From the NCBI RefSeq assembly GCF_006874465.1, contig NZ_VIRL01000003.1, positions 372,001 through 436,000 on the forward strand: DNA of 64,000 bases. The letters are read 5' to 3'. The DNA is from Microbispora bryophytorum. Its GTDB lineage: Bacteria > Actinomycetota > Actinomycetes > Streptosporangiales > Streptosporangiaceae. The notes below the pieces were generated by a model. The model was not told the origin of the DNA. It did no database searches and worked only from the letters and a program-made list of their open reading frames with translations. A program made the translations under genes and the position numbers. Below, one piece after another: positions 56,990 through 64,000 of the stretch (positions within the stretch are counted from its first letter, which is position 1; every line of letters starts with the position of its first letter).

Positions 56990-57790
56990 ATGGAGGCAGA
57001 GATCGGCGGCGCAGTGGTCCATTACGTCGAGCACGGCGACGGGATTCCCGTTCTGGCGTTGCACGGAGCGGGGGTGGACCATCGCGAGATGGCCGGCGCT
57101 CTGGAGCCGGTCTTCCGCGGCCGGCCGGGTTATCGGCGCGTCTACCCCGACCTGCCCGGCATGGGGCGCACTCCGGTGCCCGACCGGCTCCGCGGCTCCG
57201 ACGACGTCCTCGATCTCCTGCTCGGTCTGATCGACGCCGTCGTCGGCGACCAGCAGTTCGTGATCGTCGGCCACTCGTTCGGCGGATACCTGGCCAGGGG
57301 TATCGCCGCCCGGCGCCCGGCCCAGGTCGCGGGGCTGGCACTGATCTGCCCCCTCGGCGAGGAGCCGCGTGACGTGCCCGCACACGCGGTGCTGCACGCC
57401 TCGGCCGACGTGGCCGATGCGCTGAGCCCGGCCGAGCAGGCCTCGTTCCGGGACTACTTCGTCGTGCAGACGCCCGCCACCGTGGAGCGGTTCCGGAAGT
57501 ACGTGGCTCCGGCCTTGCCCCTCGTCGACCGGGACGGCCTCGGGCGGGTTTTCGACCAATGGCGGCTGAGCGACACGTCCGCGTACGCGGGCCCGACTCT
57601 GATCCTCGCCGGGCGTCAGGACGCCACGGTGGGATACGCCGGCGCGTGGGACCTGGTGGCGCGGTATCCGCACGCCACGTACGCCGTCCTGGACCGGGCC
57701 GGCCACGCGCTGCCGCACGAGCAGACCGGGCTGTTGACCGCGCTCATCGCCGAATGGCTCGACAGAGTGGACGAGCACCGCGCCGCATGA
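56990..57790 (+). CDS. Alpha/beta hydrolase
   Basis: 266 residues. Oxyanion segment LALHGAGVDH, nucleophile elbow IVGHSFGGYLARG (Ser about 94), acid Asp in AGRQDATVGY and catalytic His in RAGHALPHEQ. A helical cap is present. Substrate not assignable. Convergent with the acetyltransferase at 57804. Confidence 0.9.
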   Translation: MEAEIGGAVVHYVEHGDGIPVLALHGAGVDHREMAGALEPVFRGRPGYRRVYPDLPGMGRTPVPDRLRGSDDVLDLLLGLIDAVVGDQQFVIVGHSFGGYLARGIAARRPAQVAGLALICPLGEEPRDVPAHAVLHASADVADALSPAEQASFRDYFVVQTPATVERFRKYVAPALPLVDRDGLGRVFDQWRLSDTSAYAGPTLILAGRQDATVGYAGAWDLVARYPHATYAVLDRAGHALPHEQTGLLTALIAEWLDRVDEHRAA

Positions 57791-57803
57791 GCGCGCGGGC
57801 GGC

Positions 57804-58328
57804 TCACACAATCGGCGGGTACGGATCGCTGCGCAGCCTGCTGTACATCCAGCCGTCGCGCCACTGACCGCGGAGGAACTCCACCGCGCGCAAGACGCCC
57901 TCAAGCCGGAAACCGGCCTTCTCCAGCGACTTCTGCTCCGCGATGTTCTCCGGGTGGGTGAACGCCTGGATGCGCTCGACCGGGGTGTGGGTGAACAGGT
58001 AGTCGCACAGCATCGCCTGGGCGCGCCAGCCGACGCCGCGCCCACGCCAGTCGGGCAGCAGGGCGATCCCTATCTCCCAGTATCGGGAGACTCCGAACCC
58101 TCGCACCGACCAGCTCATCATGCCCGCGGCCGTGCCGTCGGCCTCGACGATGACCCTGCTGTCGTCCACGCCCAGATAGCCGTCGACGGCGAAGCGCCGC
58201 GCCGGTGCCTGCGCGTCGCGGAACCCCGCCCAGTCGAGGCCGATCAATCCCGGCTCCGTGACGAAACGCCGGAGCATGGCGAGATCGCCTTCCGCCACCG
58301 GTCGCAGTCGTACCTCAAGCGCGCCCAC
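57804..58328 (-). CDS. GNAT-family N-acetyltransferase
   Basis: 174 residues from GTG at 58328. EVRLRPVAEGDLAMLRRFV, acetyl-CoA loop LLPDWRGRGVGWRAQAMLCDYLF and the typical ENIAEQKSLEKAGFRLEGVLR make it a RimJ-type acetyltransferase. Acceptor unknown. It follows the XRE regulator gene on the same strand. Confidence 0.9.
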   Translation of the reverse strand: MGALEVRLRPVAEGDLAMLRRFVTEPGLIGLDWAGFRDAQAPARRFAVDGYLGVDDSRVIVEADGTAAGMMSWSVRGFGVSRYWEIGIALLPDWRGRGVGWRAQAMLCDYLFTHTPVERIQAFTHPENIAEQKSLEKAGFRLEGVLRAVEFLRGQWRDGWMYSRLRSDPYPPIV

Positions 58329-58386
58329 CGTGCCGCCTCCCTTCGTTCTCCCTTCGATGCTCTTCTCGACATTAGCGCTGAGATCA

Positions 58387-59247
58387 TCAGCCCGTGACGG
58401 CGCGTAGGGCGCCGGGGCGGCGGCCGGTGAGGCGGTCGAGCCTGGCGGCGGTGGCGTCGTCCGCGGGGAGATAGGCGATCAGGAGTTGGCTGTCGTCGCC
58501 GGACAGGCCGAGGGTCTCGTAGGCCAGCCGTAGCTCGCCCACCTCCGGATGCGCCAGTCGTTCGACGCCGGTGCGCCCGGGCGGGCCGGGCGGGGTCGTC
58601 AACCGGTCGGTGAAGGGCGCGCCGACGGCGAGGGCAAGTTCGTTGACGAGGTGCTCGACGTGCGGGTCCTCGCGGGAAACTCCCGGTTTCAGCCCGGCGA
58701 GCCGCTCGTCGGCGACCCGGTCCCACTCGGGATAGGCGGCTCTGGCCCGGGGATCGGCGAAGACGTACCGCACCAGGTTGGGCGGCCGGCGGTCCAGCAA
58801 CCCGATGGGGCCCGCGAGCCGCTCGTAGCCGCTCGTGTACGCGAGCACGTCACCGAGCCGGTTGACCACCAACGCCGGGGCGGGTTCGAGCCGGTCGAGC
58901 AGCGCCCGGACGGTGGGACGGACCGACTGCGCGGGCGGTCCCTGGCACGGGCCGACGAGCCGGCCGGCGCCATCGGCCGCCTTGAAATGGTGGAGCAGAT
59001 GGAGGCGCTCGTCGGCGGACAGGCGCAACGCGTCGGCGAGGGCGGCGAGCACAGGCACCGAGGGATGACGATCACGCCCCTGCTCAAGCCGGGTGAGATA
59101 TTCGACGCTGATCCCGGCGAGCGTGGCCAGCTCGGAACGGCGAAGGCCGGGGGTGCGGCGCCGCCCGCCGCCGGGCAGCCCGACGTCGGCGGGGGTGACG
59201 GCCTCGCGGCAGGCCCGCAGAAATTCGCCCAAAGTGGTGTCGCTCAC
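58387..59247 (-). CDS. XRE-family regulator with MmyB-like ligand domain
   Basis: 286 residues from GTG at 59247. N-terminal helix-turn-helix (about 5-80; RRTPGLRRSELATLAGISVEYLTRLEQGRDRHPS) and a C-terminal MmyB-type PAS-like domain (about 110-275) that in relatives binds a fatty acid. It diverges from the SDR gene, a frequent pairing in which the regulator controls the dehydrogenase. Confidence 0.92.
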   Translation of the reverse strand: MSDTTLGEFLRACREAVTPADVGLPGGGRRRTPGLRRSELATLAGISVEYLTRLEQGRDRHPSVPVLAALADALRLSADERLHLLHHFKAADGAGRLVGPCQGPPAQSVRPTVRALLDRLEPAPALVVNRLGDVLAYTSGYERLAGPIGLLDRRPPNLVRYVFADPRARAAYPEWDRVADERLAGLKPGVSREDPHVEHLVNELALAVGAPFTDRLTTPPGPPGRTGVERLAHPEVGELRLAYETLGLSGDDSQLLIAYLPADDATAARLDRLTGRRPGALRAVTG

Positions 59248-59386
59248 GATTCGCAGGCTATCGAGCGGTCTCGTCTCCGAGCGTGGCCCTGCGGGGGCCA
59301 GTCTCGGCCCGGCCTCCCTCCGGTGGTCCCGGTCGCCGGATCCTTGGCGCTGCTCAAGGTTTTCCTACTTTGTGAGGAGCGCGGAA

Positions 59387-60142
59387 ATGGATCTGGGACT
59401 CACCGGCCGTACGGTCATCGTGACGGGAGCCTCCGGTGGCATCGGGCGCGAGATCGCCCGCGGGTTCGCCGCCGAAGGGGCCGACGTGGTGCTCGCGTAT
59501 CACCACTCCCAGGCGGGCGCGGAGCGGCTCGCCAAGGAGATCGGCGGACGCTCGCTCGTCGCGCCGTACGAGCTGGACGGCGGCGGATCGGCCCGCGGCC
59601 TGATCGAGAGCGTGCTGGGGTGGTCCGGCCGGATCGACGTGCTGGTCAACAACGCCGTGCACTGGGGCGCGACCGAGCCGGATGCCGGCCTCCCCTTCGA
59701 CGCCGTGCCCGACGAGAGGTGGCAGACGGTGATCCGGGCCAACATCGAGGGCGCGCTGCGGCTCAGCCGGGCGGTCGTCCCGTCGATGCGGGAGCGCGGA
59801 TGGGGCCGGATGGTGCACATCTCGTCGAGCATCGCGGTCGACGGCATGCCCGGCGGGGAGTACTACGGGGCGGCCAAGGCGGCACTGCACGGTTTCAGCA
59901 GGTCCGCCGCGTTCGGGCTCGGGAAGGACGGCGACATCCTGTCCAACGTCGTCATGCCCGGCTTCACCAGGACCGAGACCAACGTCGCGATGGTCGAGCA
60001 GGCGGGCGGTCACTACAGCGCGCGGGCTCCGATCGGCCGCCTGCTCGACGCCGCCGAGGTCGCGAGCGCCGTCGTCTACCTGGGCTCGGCCGCCAACACC
60101 GGCATCACCGGACAGGCCGTCAAAGTGACCGGCGGAGCCTGA
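59387..60142 (+). CDS. Short-chain dehydrogenase/reductase
   Basis: 251 residues from ATG at 59387 (GAGGAG upstream). Cofactor motif TGASGGIG, NNAVHW in place of the usual NNAG, catalytic Ser in HISSSIAVDG, and YxxxK as YYGAAKAAL. Classical FabG-like SDR using NAD(P)H. Regulated probably by the divergent XRE gene. Confidence 0.92.
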   Translation: MDLGLTGRTVIVTGASGGIGREIARGFAAEGADVVLAYHHSQAGAERLAKEIGGRSLVAPYELDGGGSARGLIESVLGWSGRIDVLVNNAVHWGATEPDAGLPFDAVPDERWQTVIRANIEGALRLSRAVVPSMRERGWGRMVHISSSIAVDGMPGGEYYGAAKAALHGFSRSAAFGLGKDGDILSNVVMPGFTRTETNVAMVEQAGGHYSARAPIGRLLDAAEVASAVVYLGSAANTGITGQAVKVTGGA

Positions 60143-60252
60143 CTCCTGTACGCGAGGGTGACCCGATGTGCGCCCGCGGGGGCCGCCGGTCGATTCGACG
60201 CCGGACGACCTGCGGGCCCATACCCCGTGGGCAGTACCGCTGGCGCTTGGAT

Positions 60253-60534
60253 CTACTGGCGCATCAGCTTGAAGGTGTGCTCACCCTCGGCGCCGATCTC
60301 GGCGTCGAGTGTCTTGTCGTCGAGCGCGGGTGCCACCCCCGCTTCGACGAAGACCCTGGTGTCCTCCTTCTCGATCACCTGGTCGCCGGCCAGCGGCGCA
60401 CTCACCAGAGACAGTTCGAGCGAGGCTTCCTCGCCGGGCTTCGGCGCCAGCCGCAGGCCCGCCTGGTCGGGGATGTTCTCACCGACCGTCAGATCACGAA
60501 TCGCCACGACGGCGTTGTCGGTCAGGGTCAGCAT
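60253..60534 (-). CDS. HesB/IscA-like small protein without cysteines
   Basis: 93 residues from ATG at 60534. The strands LTLTDNAVVAIRDLTVGE, GLRLAPKPGEEASLELSLV and DDKTLDAEIG follow the A-type Fe-S carrier (HesB/IscA) fold, but none of the three cluster-binding cysteines is present, so Fe-S binding by the usual mode is impossible. Such proteins occur in actinobacteria and are of unknown role. It stands alone, convergent with the SDR gene. Confidence 0.75.
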   Translation of the reverse strand: MLTLTDNAVVAIRDLTVGENIPDQAGLRLAPKPGEEASLELSLVSAPLAGDQVIEKEDTRVFVEAGVAPALDDKTLDAEIGAEGEHTFKLMRQ

Positions 60535-61063
60535 GGAAATGCTCCTTCACCAGTGGGAACGGGATTTCCGGGCACCCGGGGGGAACCGCGGGCACCGTCT
60601 GTGCCGGATGGCCCGACGGCGCGTCCGCGACCCGGCCACCTTGATTTCCTTGGCCCGTACCCCCGATCCCGGCGCGAAACCACACAGCGCTCCGGTAAAA
60701 GGCATCCCGCGCCAGATCGGCTGATCGTGCCGCGTCGCAGTCGGCGAGAACCGGCCGCGACACCTGAGCCCTGCTGCTCCCCGGCTGGGGCCGGCCGGGT
60801 CCGTAGGTCGTCCATCGGGTCGGGCTGGCCGACGCCGAGGTCGCGGGGATGCCGAAGGACCAGGCTCTCGCCCGTCTCCAGCGCTACTGGACCGCCGAAG
60901 GCTGATGGCCCGTTCAACGGGTGACGGCGCGAAGGAGGCCGGTGCGCCGGCCGGCGGAGCCCGACCGGCGCGGCAACAGACCCCTCTCGCTCGTACGCAT
61001 CCAGATACGCATCTCGTATTAGTTACTTGTTTTTCAGTAGTAGTGAGTACTAGCGTCGTAGCC
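60535..61063. other. 529-base intergenic region before the NmrA gene
   Basis: No complete gene supported. A short plus-strand frame at 60807-60905 ends ADAEVAGMPKDQALARLQRYW and may be the tail of a lost gene. The last 60 bases are A+T-rich and promoter-like and contain TACT-N8-AGTA (61024-61039), a weak inverted repeat of the kind bound by HxlR/YodB-type regulators. Confidence 0.4.
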
Positions 61064-61960
61064 ATGATTCTTGTCACCGGAGCGACGGGGCTCAGTGGAT
61101 CGATCGTCGTCCAGGAGTTCGCCCGGCAGAACGCTCCCGTCCGAGCGCTGGTCAGAGACCCGGACAAGGCCCGGAAGCTCCACGGGCTGCCGGGTGTGGA
61201 ACTGGTGGAGGGCGACATGCTGCGCCCCGAGACCCTGACGGCCGCCCTGCGCGGCGTGGAACGCGTGCTCATGATCTCCTCCCCGAGGGAGCGGATGGTG
61301 GAGACGCAGTGCACCTTCGTCGACGCGGCCAGGGCCGCGGGCGTGCCGCACATCGTGAAGTACTCCGGAAAGGAGTCGGGCGTCGGCTTCGATCCCGGCA
61401 GCTTCATCGGGACGCACGAGCATCTGGAGATCGAGCGCCACCTCGAGGCCTCCGGCCTGGCCTGGACCCATCTGCGCCCGAGCCAGTTCATGGAGTTCTA
61501 CCTGCCCGGCACCCTCACGGGCGTGGATCCGCACCGGCGGGAGCTGCGCATGTCCATCGGCGACAGCAGACTGTCGCCCGTCGCCATCGAGGACGTCGCG
61601 AAGGTCGCGGTCGCGCTGCTGAACTCCGACGGCCACGAGAGCAGGGCGTATGACATGACCGGCCCGGAGGCGCTGACGATGAAGGAGGTCGTCGAGCACA
61701 TCTCGGCGGCGACGGGAACCGCCTTCCGCCATGTGGAGCTGCCTCTGGAGGACAAGCTGCGCGAGTGCGAAGAGGCGGGAATGCCCGAACCGTCCATCCG
61801 GATCCTGAGGGAGCTGTTCGCCGAGCGCGGGCGGCGTCCCGAGTCGCACGTTCGGTTGGAGACCCACCGGACCTTCGGAGTGCGGCCCACGAGCTTCGCC
61901 GAGTTCGCCCGCGACCACGCGGCGGCGTTCCTCGGGCAGGCGGGTGGCGGCGAGCGGTGA
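61064..61960 (+). CDS. NmrA-family NAD(P)-binding protein
   Basis: 298 residues from ATG at 61064. Rossmann motif ILVTGATGLSGSIV at the start, then APVRALVRDPDKA, IVKYSGKESG and HLRPSQFMEFYLP. Atypical SDR of the NmrA/QorB type; related proteins reduce quinones or sense NADP. First gene of an operon with the quinone-oxidoreductase-like and NTF2-like genes; its stop overlaps the next start (GTGA). Confidence 0.9.
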   Translation: MILVTGATGLSGSIVVQEFARQNAPVRALVRDPDKARKLHGLPGVELVEGDMLRPETLTAALRGVERVLMISSPRERMVETQCTFVDAARAAGVPHIVKYSGKESGVGFDPGSFIGTHEHLEIERHLEASGLAWTHLRPSQFMEFYLPGTLTGVDPHRRELRMSIGDSRLSPVAIEDVAKVAVALLNSDGHESRAYDMTGPEALTMKEVVEHISAATGTAFRHVELPLEDKLRECEEAGMPEPSIRILRELFAERGRRPESHVRLETHRTFGVRPTSFAEFARDHAAAFLGQAGGGER

Positions 61961-62997
61961 CGACGATGCGGGCCGTGGTCGCGCGGGAGGTCGGCGAGCC
62001 GGGCGACGTGCTCACGGTTCGCCGCGTGCCGGTGCCCGAGCCCGGACCGGGACAGGTCCTCGTGCGGGTGGACGCGGCGCCGGTGCACGCCGGCGACCTG
62101 CACGTCATCCGAGGCCGGTACGGCTACGCGCCGCCGTTCCCGGCCGTGCCCGGACTGGAGTGCGCCGGCACCGTCGCCGCGTTCGGGCCGGGCGCCGGGG
62201 ACGGTGAGGACGGTGAGGACGGTGAGGACGGGCTGCGGCTCGGGCAGCGGGTGACGACGGTCGGTGTGACCGGAACCTGGCAGGAGTTCGTGGTCGCGGA
62301 CGCCGCGCAGGTCCTTCCGGTGCCGGATTCGCTGAGCGTCTCCACCGCGGCCCAGCTGATCGTCTCTCCGCTCACCGCGTGGCTGCTGGTCACCGGGCTC
62401 GGCCTCGGGCCCGGCGACTGGCTCGTGCAGACGGCCGCCGGTTCCACGGTCGGGCAGCTCGTCCTCGACCTGTCACGCCGACTGGGCTTCCGCACGGTGA
62501 ACGTCGTGCGCCGCCGGGCCGCGGTGGACCGGATCCGGGCTCTCGGCGGCACGGAGGTGGTCTGCACCGAAGACGAGGACCTGCCGGAACGGCTGGCCCA
62601 GCTCACTGCCGCCCACCCGATGTCCAAGGCGATCGACTGCGTGGCCGGGCGAGTGGGGGCCGACGTCCTCCGGGCGCTGGCCCCGGGCGGGGAACTCGTG
62701 GTCTACGGGGCGTTGTCCACGCACCGCCAGACCGACCCGGCCATGCTCGGCATCCCCGTGCCCGCCGACGCGATCATCTTCGGCGGCAGGAGTATGCGCG
62801 GGTTCTTCCTCTCGCGCTGGTTCGCCACCACGCCTCCCCAGGTCGCGCGCCGCGAGCTGGGCGAGGTGATCGCGCTGGTCGAGAAGTCGGCGATGACCGT
62901 CCCCGAGGGGCAGGCGATCCCCGTGGAGCGCGTGCTGAAGGCGGTCCGCCTGGCCGAGGCGCCCGGCCACGGAGGCAAACCACTCCTGGTGTTCTAG
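61957..62997 (+). CDS. Quinone oxidoreductase/enoyl reductase-like MDR protein
   Basis: 346 residues from GTG 61957 in the NmrA stop; ATG 61966 is three codons later. Zinc-less MDR family: VREVGEPGDVL-like start, NADP-binding WLVQTAAGSTVGQLVLDLSRRLGF (about 150-172), resembling mitochondrial enoyl-CoA reductase. A 9-bp tandem repeat (about 62201-62229) inserts GEDGEDGEDG in a surface loop near residue 85. Probably reduces quinones or enones with NADPH. Confidence 0.9.
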   Translation: MTTMRAVVAREVGEPGDVLTVRRVPVPEPGPGQVLVRVDAAPVHAGDLHVIRGRYGYAPPFPAVPGLECAGTVAAFGPGAGDGEDGEDGEDGLRLGQRVTTVGVTGTWQEFVVADAAQVLPVPDSLSVSTAAQLIVSPLTAWLLVTGLGLGPGDWLVQTAAGSTVGQLVLDLSRRLGFRTVNVVRRRAAVDRIRALGGTEVVCTEDEDLPERLAQLTAAHPMSKAIDCVAGRVGADVLRALAPGGELVVYGALSTHRQTDPAMLGIPVPADAIIFGGRSMRGFFLSRWFATTPPQVARRELGEVIALVEKSAMTVPEGQAIPVERVLKAVRLAEAPGHGGKPLLVF

Positions 62998-63022
62998 ACC
63001 GCTTTTATTTCTGGAGGATGGA

Positions 63023-63448
63023 ATGAGTTCGGAAGTTCACGAGGCCGCCTCCGGGCAGGCCGAGGAGCGCGCCATACGGGCCCTGTTCGAGGCGACGTCG
63101 GCCGCGTGGTCGGACGGTGACGCCGGGGCGTTCGTCGGCCGGTACGCGCAGGACGCGACCGTGATCCTGCCCGGGGTCCATCTGCGGGACAGGGACGGCA
63201 TCCGGTCCGCCATGGGCGCCGCCTTCGCGGGGCCGCTCAAGGGGTCCAGGCGCATCCACACGACGGAAACCGTCCGGTTCCTCGGCCCGGACGTGGCGGT
63301 CGTGGTCACACGGAGCGTCACCACCTTCGCGGGGGAGGTGGAGCCCCCGGCCGACCGCTGGGAGCTGGCGACCTGGACGCTCGTGCGGCGCGGCGGCGAA
63401 TGGCTCGTCGAGGCGTATCACAGCTCCCCGGCGGGGCTGTCCGGCTGA
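63023..63448 (+). CDS. SgcJ/EcaC-type NTF2-like protein
   Basis: 141 residues behind GGAGGATGG. SnoaL/NTF2 fold: AIRALFEATSAAWSDGDAGAFVGRYAQDATVILP and WTLVRRGGEWLVEAYHSS. Family members include small cyclases and proteins annotated as SgcJ/EcaC oxidoreductases; catalytic role unclear. Third gene of the NmrA operon. Confidence 0.9.
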   Translation: MSSEVHEAASGQAEERAIRALFEATSAAWSDGDAGAFVGRYAQDATVILPGVHLRDRDGIRSAMGAAFAGPLKGSRRIHTTETVRFLGPDVAVVVTRSVTTFAGEVEPPADRWELATWTLVRRGGEWLVEAYHSSPAGLSG

Positions 63449-63550
63449 CCGCTGCCCTGTGGGTGAAGCTGTGGTGGACCGTCGCCGCCTCACCCACGCG
63501 TTGCACTACGGGAAAGCAAGCATCCGCTCCGGGATGAATAGGATGGGCGG

Positions 63551-64000
63551 GTGAGCACGGCACGCACGTACGGCGATCCCTGCGCCACCGCGCGCGCTCT
63601 CGACCTGCTCGGCGAGCGCTGGGCGCTGATGATCGTCCGGGATCTGCTCTTCGGCCCGAAGCGCTACAGCGACCTGCAGAGCGGCCTGCCCAACGCCAGT
63701 CCCACCGTGCTCTCGCAGCGGCTGCGCGATCTGGAGGAGGGCGGGGTGATCCGGCGGCGCAGGCTGGGCCCGCCGGCGCGGGCGTGGGTCTACGAGCTCA
63801 CCGAGTGGGGCCACGACCTGGAGCCGATCCTCGTGCACCTGGGCCGATGGGGTCGTCACTCCCCCTTGAAGGAGACGACGACGCCTCTGGGGACCGATTC
63901 GCTGATGCTCGCTGTGAAGAGCCACCTGGAGCCCGCCCGGCTGGGCGACCTCGACGCCACATTCCTGGTCGACGTCGGCGGGGACGTCTTCACCCTCCGC
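63551..64000 (+). CDS. HxlR-family transcriptional regulator (cut by window end)
   Basis: 150 codons from GTG at 63551 run off the window. HxlR winged helix (about 5-95): CATARALDLLGERWALMIVRDLLFGPKRYSDL, SPTVLSQRLRDLEEGGVI and YELTEWGHDLEPIL, then the beginning of a SCP2-like C-terminal domain (SLMLAVKSHLEP, VDVGGDVFTL). Likely regulator of the NmrA operon just upstream, which is read in the same direction. Confidence 0.9.
   Translation, partial: MSTARTYGDPCATARALDLLGERWALMIVRDLLFGPKRYSDLQSGLPNASPTVLSQRLRDLEEGGVIRRRRLGPPARAWVYELTEWGHDLEPILVHLGRWGRHSPLKETTTPLGTDSLMLAVKSHLEPARLGDLDATFLVDVGGDVFTLR

Overview
The window is very GC-rich, densely packed DNA with frequent GTG/TTG starts and many 4-base start/stop overlaps. 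The order mtrA-mtrB-lpqB-comF-hpf followed by secA is the conserved actinobacterial arrangement. The abundance of WXG-type proteins, DasR control of a GlcNAc phosphotransferase system, and CBM2-bearing secreted enzymes suggest a filamentous soil actinomycete, most likely of the Streptosporangiales (Nonomuraea/Microbispora/Streptosporangium type). The genus is an inference; no rRNA or tRNA gene is seen.

Layout. 1-2804 (minus): three coupled membrane-protein genes (DUF4350, DUF4129, GDPD-type membrane domain). 3088-9255 (plus): mtrA, mtrB, lpqB, comF, hpf, the last behind a structured leader of about 300 nt. 9326-11836: an inserted-looking cassette of a lipoprotein, a DUF1023 alpha/beta hydrolase and a WXG-like protein. 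12102-17941: LuxR-type response regulator, AlkZ/YcaQ-family protein, small membrane protein, secA and an Rv3235-family gene. 18207-26376: a nearly complete GlcNAc PTS locus (EIIC, dasR-like regulator, SIS protein, EIIB, EIIA, HAD, HPr, EI) followed by a NagZ-like lipoprotein; two dre-type DasR sites lie inside it. 26369-28894: a small protein, a putative secreted effector, a WXG-like protein and a protein with two YbaB domains. 28935-31779: three HAD-family proteins and a DUF6912 protein. 32199-37240: a secreted CBM2-SMP30 protein, a MecA-type penicillin-binding protein diverging from a LysR regulator, and a class A beta-lactamase-like hydrolase. 37237-40390: acetoacetyl-CoA synthetase and an N-terminally truncated DUF234 ATPase abutting a 46-bp perfect palindrome. 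40382-46247: WYL regulator, oxidoreductase, a second AlkZ-family protein, cyclase, HxlR regulator, RibD-like reductase and a hydrolase. 46308-56270: a large AAA ATPase regulator, a DrrAB-like exporter, a GH10-CBM2 xylanase, and a second exporter with its two-component system. 56402-64000: acetyltransferases, hydrolase, XRE regulator, SDR, a cysteine-free HesB-like protein, and an NmrA/quinone oxidoreductase/NTF2 operon ending in an HxlR gene cut by the window edge.

How it works together. The left third is housekeeping: envelope and cell-cycle signalling (MtrAB-LpqB), ribosome hibernation, secretion (SecA). The middle handles aminosugar uptake: NagZ-like hydrolysis would release GlcNAc, the PTS would import and phosphorylate it, and DasR would sense the phosphosugars. 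The right half is accessory: plant-polymer degradation, beta-lactam-related proteins, exporters and several small regulator-plus-oxidoreductase modules. The most unusual features are the palindrome/truncated ATPase junction, an Asn-to-Asp change next to the xylanase acid/base, a HAD gene with an apparent ATC start and Asn nucleophile position, a tandem-YbaB protein beside WXG genes, and a class A-like serine hydrolase without a signal peptide or recognisable omega-loop glutamate.
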